The notes: generated by a model from the letters alone, not told the origin. Numbered from the stretch's first letter, positions 1-5,936 are shown. The stretch is DNA of 6,364 nucleotides from Desulfobacterales bacterium (GCA_030145595.1 JAQYVG010000197.1:1-6364), one strand, 5' to 3'. A program made the numbers and translations.

Positions 1-53
1 AAATCCCAGCCCAGACCTACGGCAGTGGCTTCCGGATTGATGATCAAGGACGG

Positions 54-1076
54 CTAAGGAGATTCTCCTGCCGTTTCAGAGTCCATGGACTTGTTATAAT
101 AGGCAAAAGACCTCTCAGCCTCTTCAACGATTCCTTCCAGTTCATATTCGACCATCGATTCGGGCAATTCAAATTCCGTTTTGGCTATCAAAGCTTCAAA
201 AATCTGCTCATTCAGCTCATGTTCAACCCGTTTATCATAACCTTGTTGCAGGTTGTCGGTGATGGCCTTTTTCACGGCATCCAGGTTTTCATACTGGCCC
301 AGTTCTTTTGCAAATTCATCATCGATTTCCGGCAGCTTTTCTTCCCGAATTTCGTTGAGGGTCGTTTGAAAAGTTATTTCGTGGTTGGCCAGCTTGTCAT
401 TAAAGTAGTCTTCGGGAAACTTAACCTGTATTTCACGGCTTGCGCCCGGCTGCATGCCTATTATCTGTTCGTCGAACTCCTTTGAAATACTCCCGGCACC
501 GACTTTCATGGTGAAATTTTTGGTCTTTTGGGTTTCGACAAAAGGCTGTCCGTCTTTAAATCCTTGGTAATCGATGCTGACAAAATCGTTTTCCTGAACC
601 GGTCGTTCCTCCGTAATAGGTTCCCGTTTGGCCAGGTTTTTTTGAAGCAATTTAAGCTGTGTATCTATCTCTTCGTCGCTGACCTCATACAGGTTCTTTT
701 GCAACTTTAAACCCTTGAAATCCAGTGCCCCAAGCTCCGGTTTTACTTCAACAGTAGCCTCATATTTATACGGACCTTTTTCGTCAAGGCTGGGCGGATC
801 CAGCTGTGGTTGCCCCACAATCGACAGCTCGGTCTCCTTTAGTGCCGCTATAAATGAATCCTGGAGCAACTTGGAAGTAACATCATTATGAACATCTTGC
901 TTGTAATACCTCTCCAAAACCGATCGGGGCGCCTTTCCAGGACGAAACCCTTTGATTTTTGCATTTTTTTTGAGGGTTTTGTAAGCATTGTCAAGCTCTT
1001 GGACAACATCTTTTTCAGGAACCTCAATACTAAGTATCTTTTTAACAGTGCTTACATCTTTAACCGTAACTTGCAT
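54..1076 (-). CDS. tig: Trigger factor, ribosome-associated chaperone; C-terminal region cut short by TAG
   Basis: Trigger factor binds the ribosome at the peptide exit and shelters nascent chains in the cytoplasm. Residues 1-115 form the ribosome-binding domain with the signature GFRPGKAP at 43-50. About 160-245 is the FKBP-type peptidyl-prolyl isomerase domain. From about 250 the C-terminal chaperone domain begins and runs in recognisable form to about residue 330 (AERSFAYYNKSM). The ATG at 1074-1076 is preceded on the minus strand by an AGAAAGGA-type ribosome binding site at about 1081-1089, and the protein starts at the usual place for the family. The frame stops at TAG (54-56) after 340 residues, whereas the family is usually about 430-450, so much of the C-terminal domain is absent. 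The last ten residues (SETAGESP region) do not look like trigger factor. Possible causes are a real truncation, a rearrangement near 85-90, or read-through of TAG. The gene lies 29 bases downstream of tRNA-Leu with no obvious terminator between, so co-transcription is likely. Confidence 0.93.
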   Translation of the reverse strand: MQVTVKDVSTVKKILSIEVPEKDVVQELDNAYKTLKKNAKIKGFRPGKAPRSVLERYYKQDVHNDVTSKLLQDSFIAALKETELSIVGQPQLDPPSLDEKGPYKYEATVEVKPELGALDFKGLKLQKNLYEVSDEEIDTQLKLLQKNLAKREPITEERPVQENDFVSIDYQGFKDGQPFVETQKTKNFTMKVGAGSISKEFDEQIIGMQPGASREIQVKFPEDYFNDKLANHEITFQTTLNEIREEKLPEIDDEFAKELGQYENLDAVKKAITDNLQQGYDKRVEHELNEQIFEALIAKTEFELPESMVEYELEGIVEEAERSFAYYNKSMDSETAGESP

Positions 1077-1105
1077 AACATTCCTTTCTAATAAATTTTA
1101 ATAAG

Positions 1106-1189
1106 TGCGAGAGGGGAGACTCGAACTCCCACTCTGTCCCCAGAGCTGGATCCTAAGTCCAGTGCGTCTACCAGTTCCGCCACTCTCGC
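1106..1189 (-). tRNA. tRNA-Leu, anticodon UAG
   Basis: The minus strand folds as a complete class II tRNA of 84 bases. The acceptor stem is GCGAGAG paired with CTCTCGC, with discriminator A at 1106. The D arm contains GCG/CGC. The anticodon stem CTGGA/TCCAG holds the loop CTTAGGA, giving anticodon UAG at 1153-1155 (reads CUA and other CUN leucine codons). A long variable arm is present (CTCTG, loop GGGA, CAGAG), as expected for leucine tRNA. The T arm is GGGAG/CTCCC with loop TTCGAGT. The 3' CCA is not encoded, since CTT follows the discriminator, so it must be added by tRNA nucleotidyltransferase. A tRNA-Leu directly upstream of tig is a familiar arrangement in proteobacteria. Confidence 0.97.
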
Positions 1190-1268
1190 ATATCGGTTTG
1201 TGGTACTGCCTCCAACAGTTTCGCTTGGCCCGGCAAAAACGACGCTTTAACAAGTTTAAAACTGCCTC

Positions 1269-1297
1269 TTGACAATATATTCAAATATATTAAAGAT
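1269..1297 (+). promoter_or_regulatory. Possible promoter for the amidase gene with a palindromic spacer
   Basis: A perfect -35 hexamer TTGACA (1269-1274) is followed after about 16-17 bases by a weak -10-like TAAAGAT (1291-1297). The spacer is almost filled by a near-perfect palindrome, AATATATT-CA-AATATATT (1274-1291), that could be an operator or simply AT-rich promoter DNA. The amidase start lies about 70 bases downstream. The match rests mainly on the -35 box, so this is tentative. Confidence 0.3.
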
Positions 1298-1367
1298 CAA
1301 TAGAAAGCTATATCAAAAATATTATCAAACCCTCTGGGTGTCAAGAAAATAGAGCAAAGCATCTATC

Positions 1368-2123
1368 ATGTCACGATACTGCAAACAATATGCCACTGCC
1401 TTGCGTCTGATTGCTTTATGTTGCGCAATTTTAATGCCGGTCATTTTGGTGGCCGAAGGAAAGGCCCAAAAACTTAATATTGTTAATTATCAGGAGGTTA
1501 TTGTTATAGATCCCGGGCACGGAGGGCATGATAGGGGGGCCAAAGGGCCGGCAAGAACGTTAGAAAAAACCGCAACATTCAATCTTGCCCGCATACTTGC
1601 TGTTGAACTTTCCAACACCTATAAGGTAATTTTAACACGCACCGATGACTATTGGCTTGATCTTCCGAGCCGAACGGCAACGGCCAACCACGCGTCCGCC
1701 GACCTGTTCATAAGTATCCATACCGGCGGCAGTTTTCATCACCGGGCCCGCGGTTTGACGCTTTATTATTTTAAAGAGCCTTTAGGCCCGGCCCTGACCC
1801 AAACAACCGAACTACTAAAACCGCTAAAATCCGGCACCCAGATACCCTGGGAGAAAATTCAAAACCGGCATAAAACCACCAGCAACGCCCTGGCCAAGCT
1901 GATTCGCAGACGCATTAATGAACAGGTAATATTTGTCAAAAGCAAAGTTCAAGGGGCACCGCTGATGGTGTTGGAAGGAGCTGATATGCCGGCGGTCGTC
2001 ATTGAAATCGGATATATCTCCAACCCGTCTGAAGAAAAATCATTGCGTGATATCAATGTCTTGTCCAAAATTGCCAAAGGAATACACAACGCCATTGACG
2101 AGTTCTTCCGAACAGTCCGCTAA
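1368..2123 (+). CDS. Exported N-acetylmuramoyl-L-alanine amidase (Amidase_3 family)
   Basis: This is a zinc amidase that cuts the bond between N-acetylmuramic acid and L-alanine in peptidoglycan, acting in the periplasm in cell separation or wall turnover. Residues 1 to about 33 form a signal peptide: a short basic N-terminus, then a hydrophobic stretch of about residues 12-29, and a possible cleavage after GKA (31-33). The catalytic domain follows at once (about 43-250). Zinc ligands are His51 in the DPGHGG motif, Glu66 in the LEKTATFNLA segment and His118 in SIHTGG. The catalytic glutamate is Glu213 in VIEIGYISN. SIHTGG replaces the more common SIHANA, a mild variant. No AMIN, LysM or SPOR domain is present at 251 residues, so it is a minimal enzyme without an obvious wall-targeting module. 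ATG 1368 is the first start after an in-frame stop (1350-1352) and gives the full signal peptide. Its ribosome binding site is weak. The gene appears monocistronic; a repeat element begins on its stop codon. Confidence 0.95.
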   Translation: MSRYCKQYATALRLIALCCAILMPVILVAEGKAQKLNIVNYQEVIVIDPGHGGHDRGAKGPARTLEKTATFNLARILAVELSNTYKVILTRTDDYWLDLPSRTATANHASADLFISIHTGGSFHHRARGLTLYYFKEPLGPALTQTTELLKPLKSGTQIPWEKIQNRHKTTSNALAKLIRRRINEQVIFVKSKVQGAPLMVLEGADMPAVVIEIGYISNPSEEKSLRDINVLSKIAKGIHNAIDEFFRTVR

Positions 2124-2260
2124 CCAGAGTTTCTCACAAACCATAGCAGCACATTAACTGCGTTATTCAGTCCTCGAAGTAAAATACTACGTCTTCGGAC
2201 TGAAATGCCTTGTTCCTGCACCGCTCTGACTTGTGAGAGACTCGGGTTAACCCGCAAATT
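2121..2260. repeat. Palindromic repeat element, copy 1 (MITE-like)
   Basis: This is one of two copies of an intergenic repeat. Its outer ends form an inverted repeat: TAACCAGAGTTTCTCACAA (2121-2139) matches the reverse complement of 2231-2249 at 17 of 19 positions. Inside, TTCAGTCC (2166-2173) pairs with GGACTGAA (2197-2204), and the two arms have almost the same length, so the whole unit could fold as one long imperfect hairpin. The right end also holds CGGGTTAACCCG (2243-2254). The left end overlaps the amidase stop codon, which suggests insertion at or recruitment of that site, or a bidirectional terminator. No transposase is encoded. I infer a non-autonomous mobile or REP/MITE-like element; copy number in the genome would decide. 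Confidence 0.7.
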
Positions 2261-2304
2261 ACACAAATCGATATTACCGTATCCGCTATGTTGCGAAACA
2301 TTCG

Positions 2305-2452
2305 CCATAGCAGCACAGGAACGGCGTTATTCAGTCCTCGAAGTAAAATACTACGTCTTGACTTCGGCTGAGCTCAGTCGATGCCCGGACTGAAATGCCT
2401 TGTTCCTGCACCGCTCTGACTTGTGAGAGGCTCGGGTTTCACCCGCATATTT
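2305..2452. repeat. Palindromic repeat element, copy 2, with internal insertion
   Basis: This is a direct copy of the element at 2121-2260. CCATAGCAGCACA (2305-2317), the 35-base block at 2325-2359 and the block at 2386-2430 repeat copy 1 almost exactly. It differs in three ways: 26 extra bases at 2360-2385; a better internal inverted repeat (CAGGAAC near 2316-2322 with GTTCCTG at 2402-2408); and a right-hand stem CGGGT/ACCCG with loop TTC (2433-2445) in place of the perfect palindrome of copy 1. The left outer arm of copy 1 (TCTCACAA) is not visible here, so this copy is eroded or joined differently on its left side. Small ORFs across it are by-products of the repeat and are not considered genes. 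Confidence 0.7.
2360..2385. repeat. Small palindromic insertion within repeat copy 2
   Basis: Twenty-six bases are present in copy 2 and absent from the matching point of copy 1 (after 2195). The core is an imperfect palindrome, TCGGCTGA (2364-2371), GC, TCAGTCGA (2374-2381), with one non-Watson-Crick position. This resembles the short GCTCAG-centred palindromes scattered through many bacterial genomes. It looks like a repeat nested in a repeat. Confidence 0.5.
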
Positions 2453-2751
2453 CATGAGCAGTGATGCGGAAACTGAAAATAGCTCTTATTTTAAATTTGA
2501 ATTCCCCGCACGATTTTATTCGATTTTACGTCGGTTGAAATCAGGATTTTTATTTACAAGCATATCCACACCATATAAATACTTTTTTGGCTCAATTAGA
2601 GTAACTTGGGGATTGATCCTCTTGAGGGTACTATCCCGTAATTCCTCAAAATTATTATCAGGAGCATGATCTGATAACTTGGCCTTTATTTCTATTGACG
2701 GTTTCAAGTTTTTAGATTGGATTTTAGTTCCGTCCTTTATTATACGGAGTT
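2453..2751. other. AT-rich intergenic stretch without a convincing gene
   Basis: About 300 bases between the repeats and the Hdr operon. Composition is clearly richer in A and T than in the flanking genes. The plus-strand ORF starting in it shows no recognisable motif. The only candidate coding signal is the minus-strand frame described at 2516-2707. The right edge carries the leader of the operon (possible -10 and Shine-Dalgarno). Confidence 0.5.
2516..2707 (-). pseudogene. Doubtful small ORF or gene remnant, unrecognised
   Basis: This minus-strand frame starts at TTG (2705-2707) and ends at TAA (2516-2518), 63 residues. The frame stays open upstream to a stop at 2750-2752, adding about 15 codons (including IIKDGTKIQSKN) but no ATG. 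The translation is hydrophilic and protein-like in composition (SIEIKAKLSD near the start, NPQVTLIEPKKYLYGVDML in the middle), unlike a random shadow, and it has no overlapping gene on the other strand to explain it. There is no clear ribosome binding site. I do not recognise the family. It could be the worn-out end of a larger gene or a small unknown protein. The AT-rich composition and lack of a standard start favour a remnant. Confidence 0.25.
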
Positions 2752-2758
2752 AAGGAGG
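2738..2758 (+). promoter_or_regulatory. Operon leader: possible -10 box and strong Shine-Dalgarno
   Basis: TATTAT (2738-2743) matches the -10 consensus at five of six positions. The best -35-like sequence, TTGGAT (2717-2722), is weak and spaced only 15 bases away, so the promoter is tentative. The ribosome binding site AAGGAGG (2752-2758) is near perfect and sits eight bases before the ATG at 2767. This supports that start and suggests strong translation of the first operon gene. Confidence 0.4.
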
Positions 2759-2766
2759 TTCAGTAT

Positions 2767-4539
2767 ATGGTCTTCACGGTGCTTCTTTACACCTCGCTGG
2801 CTGTCTTCGCCGCCGGCCTGATTTACAAAATTTCCACCTGGTTTTCCCGCAAGATCGGGCTCGCCGCCAAAGATTTCACAACTTCCGATAGAATTAGTGA
2901 GGCTTTCAAAGGGATTGTAAGCGTTGTTTTCAGTGCAAAACTGATCACCCTTATCAAGGTTTTTATCCTTGATGTGGTTTTGCAGGCCAGAATTCTAAAA
3001 GAGGATTTTACACGCTGGCTGATGCACATGCTCATATTCGGCGGTTTTATGCTCCTTTTGTTGATGCATGCCCTTGAAAAGCATATTTCCGAAGCCATCT
3101 TTGCCGAGTACTATGCTACGCTCAACCCCTTCTTTTTCCTCAGGGATGTTTTCGGTTTGATGGTCTTGATCGGAGTGGGAATTGCCATTTACAGGCGCTT
3201 TGTTCTCAAGGTGCCGCGCCTGCGGACCAAGGGCGTGGATCACTACGCCATTATCATTCTGGCCGTCATTATGCTTTCGGGTCTCTTTTTGGAGGCGACC
3301 AAAATAACGTCCTTCAAAGTGTATCAGGAGATGGTGGACGAGTATGCCGACATGGAGGAGGATGAGGAAGTCACCGCGCTGGAAAGCTATTGGGTGCAGT
3401 ATTACGGTGTGGTTTCGCCCAACGTCAAGGCGCCTTTTGATGAGGAAGTTTTGGAGATGGGTGCGGAACTCGACGATGAAAGCTGCCTTAGCTGCCACTC
3501 CAGGTCCCATTGGGCCTTTGCGGGATACACGGTATCCAGACTGATAAAACCGGTAGCCCTGGCGTTGGATAATGCCGGAGCCGTCAATTTTTTGTGGTAT
3601 ATCCACTGGTTGGCATGTTTTATCGGCCTGGCCTATCTGCCCTTCAGTAAAATGTTCCACATTTTTTCCACCCCCGCAAGCCTGCTGGCCAATGCCGTCA
3701 TGGCCAAGGAGACATCGGCGCCTGCCAACATCGCCACGCGTCAAGCCATGGAGTTGGATGCCTGTATGCGGTGCGGGACCTGCAGTCTGCGGTGCAGTGC
3801 CGCCGCAGCATTTGATGCCCTGGGCAACGAATATATACTGCCGACGGAAAAAATGACATTCTTGAAAAAGCTGGCGACCGGAAAAGCCCTCGGCTCCAAG
3901 GAGTTGCAAGCCATTCAGGAAGGGGTTTACCTGTGTACCAATTGTGATCGCTGTACTGTTGTCTGTCCGGCCGGCATCAACCTTAAAGACCTGTGGTTCA
4001 ATGTCAGGGAAGATCTGGTTCAAAAAGGGTATCCGGAACCTTTGGTGCTTTCACCGTTCTCATTTTTCCGTGGCTTGAACCGGGAGAATATCGCCGCGGA
4101 TGAATATGGCAAGCCGCTTGAGGGTGCCAACACCGCCGTTGCCGGCCGGTTCGAGCAGGTGATGGATCCGAGCACGCCGATTTCATTTAAAGACAGGGAT
4201 GTGGTTGAATTGAACGGGCTGCCCGGCAGCAGCACCTTTTCCTACTGTTTTGGCTGCCAGAACTGCACCACGGTCTGTCCGGTGGTGGTCAGTTTTGAAA
4301 ATCCCAAGGAGACTTTGGGGCTGCTGCCCCATCAAATCATGAACTGCCTCGGCCTGGGACTGGTTGAAATGGCGACCGGACCGAAGATGCTTTGGGATTG
4401 CGTGACTTGCTATCAATGCCAGGAACACTGCCCGCAGAATGTTGATGTGACAGATATTCTCTTTCAGTTGAAAAACCTTGCGGTCCGGAAAGCGGCCAAA
4501 ACCGCCGAAAAACAACTCCCTGATACCGCAGACGGCTAA
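2767..4539 (+). CDS. Membrane cytochrome-b-like / CXXCH / double HdrC-type iron-sulfur fusion protein
   Basis: Likely the membrane anchor and electron conduit of an Hdr-type complex. Hydrophobic segments lie at about 3-21, 84-104, 122-142, 159-177 and 275-293. DVVLQARILKEDFTRW followed by LMHMLIFGGF (about 69-94) is typical of the NarI/HdrE/DsrM-like family, and His87, His101 and His280 are candidate haem b ligands. The loop before the last membrane segment holds CLSCH (240-244), a c-type haem motif. Two HdrC-like modules follow. The first has CxxCxxCxxxC at Cys333-343 and Cys390-400; the second has Cys494-504 and Cys545-555, giving four [4Fe-4S] clusters. If the iron-sulfur end is cytoplasmic, the 180-270 loop would face the periplasm, where haem c is attached. 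At 590 residues the protein is much longer than a plain HdrC (usually under 200). HdrB is encoded next, the usual partner of HdrC. The start is fixed by a strong ribosome binding site. Electron exchange with quinone or periplasmic cytochromes is inferred. Confidence 0.9.
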   Translation: MVFTVLLYTSLAVFAAGLIYKISTWFSRKIGLAAKDFTTSDRISEAFKGIVSVVFSAKLITLIKVFILDVVLQARILKEDFTRWLMHMLIFGGFMLLLLMHALEKHISEAIFAEYYATLNPFFFLRDVFGLMVLIGVGIAIYRRFVLKVPRLRTKGVDHYAIIILAVIMLSGLFLEATKITSFKVYQEMVDEYADMEEDEEVTALESYWVQYYGVVSPNVKAPFDEEVLEMGAELDDESCLSCHSRSHWAFAGYTVSRLIKPVALALDNAGAVNFLWYIHWLACFIGLAYLPFSKMFHIFSTPASLLANAVMAKETSAPANIATRQAMELDACMRCGTCSLRCSAAAAFDALGNEYILPTEKMTFLKKLATGKALGSKELQAIQEGVYLCTNCDRCTVVCPAGINLKDLWFNVREDLVQKGYPEPLVLSPFSFFRGLNRENIAADEYGKPLEGANTAVAGRFEQVMDPSTPISFKDRDVVELNGLPGSSTFSYCFGCQNCTTVCPVVVSFENPKETLGLLPHQIMNCLGLGLVEMATGPKMLWDCVTCYQCQEHCPQNVDVTDILFQLKNLAVRKAAKTAEKQLPDTADG

Positions 4540-4584
4540 CATTGTGCTGAATTCGTAAATAGGTTATAAATTTCAACTGTTTAA

Positions 4585-4626
4585 GCGGCACAGCCGCGTT
4601 ATATAAAATCGCGAAGCGATTTTATA
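4585..4626 (+). promoter_or_regulatory. Tandem hairpins in front of hdrB
   Basis: The 97-base gap between the fusion gene and hdrB holds two inverted repeats: GCGGC/GCCGC with loop ACA (4585-4597), and a perfect 11-base stem TATAAAATCGC (4602-4612) and GCGATTTTATA (4616-4626) with loop GAA. The second hairpin ends exactly where the hdrB ribosome binding site AAAGGAA (about 4626-4632) begins. No U-run of the terminator type follows. An RNA-processing or stabilising hairpin, translational control of hdrB, or a small dispersed repeat are all possible. Confidence 0.5.
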
Positions 4627-4636
4627 AAGGAACGAT

Positions 4637-5527
4637 ATGATGAAATATGCAATGTTTTTGGGCTGTAACATACCCGCACGGGTCACTCAGTACGAGACGG
4701 CCGCCCGGGCGGTGTTAAGACAGGTTGACGTTCAGCTGGTCGATTTCCGTGAATTTAATTGTTGCGGGTATCCCATGCGCAACACGGACCAGAAGACCTT
4801 CCTTTTTTCTTCGGCCGTGAATCTTGCTCTGGCGGAAAATGCGGGGCTGGATATCATGGCCCTGTGTAAATGTTGTTTCGGCAGCCTTAAAGAAGCCCAG
4901 CACATCCTGAAAGAGGAAGGTGATGTGCAAACCGAGATCAACCGTTTGCTGGCCCAAAGAGGCTTAAAGTATTCCGGCAAGCCTCAAGTCAAGCATTTCC
5001 TCTCCGTGCTGTATCACGATGTGGGCCTGGATGCTATTAAAAGCAAAATAACCCGGCAATATGAAAGCTTCAAAATTGCCACCCATTACGGGTGCCATGC
5101 TTTGCGGCCGAGCAAGGTTACGCAGTTTGACGATCCGGTGGCGCCTGTTATTTTCGATAAACTGGTGGAGGTTACCGGTGCTGTAAGCGTGGACTGGAAC
5201 GATAAACTGGAATGCTGCGGTGCTCCCATTCTGGGCGTCAATGACGATCTTTCCATGAATCTGACCGGGCGCAAACTGGCGGGCGGCAGAAAAGCCGATG
5301 CAGATTTTTTGTGTTCGGCCTGCCCCTACTGCCACTTGCAATTCGATACGGTGCAGCAAATGATGGTCTCTGAAAACGGAGATGACCCGTTGGCTTCTGT
5401 TCTTTATCCGCAGTTGCTAGGCCTGTGTATGGGCATTGATGAAAAGACGTTGGGACTTCAGATGAACCAACTGGATATCAGCAATATTACCTCTTTTTTT
5501 GACCTAGGAGTAGAAAATGTCGAATAA
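4637..5527 (+). CDS. hdrB: Heterodisulfide reductase subunit B-like protein (two CCG domains)
   Basis: HdrB carries the active site of Hdr complexes, where two non-cubane [4Fe-4S] clusters cleave or form a disulfide in the cytoplasm. At 296 residues the length is normal. Both CCG domains have all their cysteines. Domain 1 has Cys10, the pair Cys42-Cys43 and CKCC at 77-80. Domain 2 has Cys153, the pair Cys193-Cys194 and CSACPYC at 226-232. Two ATG codons in a row (4637 and 4640) follow the AAAGGAA site; the second has the better spacing, so the true start is uncertain by one residue. The 3' end overlaps the next gene by 11 bases, indicating translational coupling. Organisms of this kind use many HdrB paralogues for different partners, so the substrate (a thiol/disulfide, a DsrC-like protein, or an acyl-CoA-linked system) cannot be fixed here. 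Confidence 0.95.
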   Translation: MMKYAMFLGCNIPARVTQYETAARAVLRQVDVQLVDFREFNCCGYPMRNTDQKTFLFSSAVNLALAENAGLDIMALCKCCFGSLKEAQHILKEEGDVQTEINRLLAQRGLKYSGKPQVKHFLSVLYHDVGLDAIKSKITRQYESFKIATHYGCHALRPSKVTQFDDPVAPVIFDKLVEVTGAVSVDWNDKLECCGAPILGVNDDLSMNLTGRKLAGGRKADADFLCSACPYCHLQFDTVQQMMVSENGDDPLASVLYPQLLGLCMGIDEKTLGLQMNQLDISNITSFFDLGVENVE

Positions 5528-5912
5528 CAAAACAGGTGCTGTAATGGTGGTCGGAGGTGGCATCACCGGGATGCAGGCGGCCCTGGATCTGGCCGATGCC
5601 GGTTATTATGTCTACCTGGTTGAAAAGTCGGGCTCCATCGGCGGGATGATGTCGCAGCTTGACAAGACCTTTCCAACCAATGACTGTGCCATGTGAATCA
5701 TCGCCCCCAAACTGGTCGAGGTCGGCCGGCACATCAATATTGAGCTGATTACGCTCTCGGAAGTGGAAAGCGTTTCAGGAGAAGAGGGCAATTTCAAGGT
5801 GAAAGTACGCAAGCGTGCGCGCAGTATCAACATGGATCTTTGTACCGGGTGCGGCAGTTGCGTAGAAAACTGCCCGGTTATTTACCAACCGATTACCACT
5901 GAGCAAGCATAA
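5517..5912 (+). CDS. hdrA: Short HdrA-like flavoprotein, selenoprotein (Sec60 encoded by UGA)
   Basis: HdrA is the FAD subunit that connects HdrBC to electron carriers. The frame from ATG 5517 to TAA 5910-5912 gives 131 residues if TGA at 5694-5696 is read as selenocysteine 60. In frame, the N-terminal part has the FAD dinucleotide motif VVGGGITG (11-18), EKSGSIGGMM (36-45) and FPTNDCAM (52-59). The UGA replaces the cysteine that family members carry in NDCxMCxxAPK, and the sequence resumes as IIAPKLVEVGRH (61-72). A [4Fe-4S] motif follows: Cys109, Cys112, Cys115, Cys119. The ribosome binding site AGGAG (5506-5510) is six bases upstream. Full HdrA is about 650 residues, so this protein ends after the first ferredoxin motif; it lacks the thioredoxin-reductase-like and C-terminal ferredoxin parts. 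The following gene starts 24 bases later, so this is a compact gene and not an obvious frameshift. Small HdrA-like subunits next to NuoE-like genes recall class II benzoyl-CoA reductase (Bam) clusters. Standard gene calling would split or miss it. Confidence 0.88.
5712..5729 (+). promoter_or_regulatory. Candidate bacterial SECIS hairpin for the hdrA UGA
   Basis: Fifteen bases after the UGA, CTGGTC (5712-5717) can pair fully with GGCCGG (5724-5729), counting two G-U pairs, around the six-base loop GAGGTC (5718-5723). The loop begins with G and contains AGGUC, like the SelB-binding loop of Escherichia coli fdhF, and lies at the expected distance from the UGA. The hairpin is inside the coding region, as is usual for bacteria. 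Found by eye; no folding energy was computed. Confidence 0.6.
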
Positions 5913-5936
5913 CCATTTTTTTAAAGGATTTTGAAG

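Noticed and set aside
1..57. Possible end of a convergent plus-strand gene (frame ending TAA at 55-57)
   Set aside because: Only 18 codons are visible with no recognisable motif, so it cannot be told from chance; kept only as an alternative when judging the tig C-terminus.
2205..2393. Plus-strand 62-residue ORF across the repeat pair
   Set aside because: It consists of repeat sequence from both copies, has no ribosome binding site or recognisable motif, and its cysteine-rich translation is a by-product of the hairpin sequence.
2121..2452. CRISPR array
   Set aside because: Only two copies, each over 100 bases and internally palindromic, with one gap of about 45 bases; the dimensions do not fit CRISPR repeats and spacers.
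2454..2669. Plus-strand 71-residue ORF upstream of the Hdr operon
   Set aside because: AT-rich, no motif, no good ribosome binding site, and it lies opposite the slightly more protein-like minus frame.
2995..4023. Long minus-strand ORF (342 residues) opposite the membrane fusion gene
   Set aside because: The plus frame has complete iron-sulfur, CXXCH and membrane motifs; the opposite frame is a codon-bias shadow rich in His, Gln and Gly without any domain.
5694..5696. TGA as a true nonsense mutation making hdrA a pseudogene
   Set aside because: It falls precisely at the conserved cysteine position, the frame and motifs remain intact afterwards, and a SECIS-like hairpin follows; decay would not be expected to give all three.
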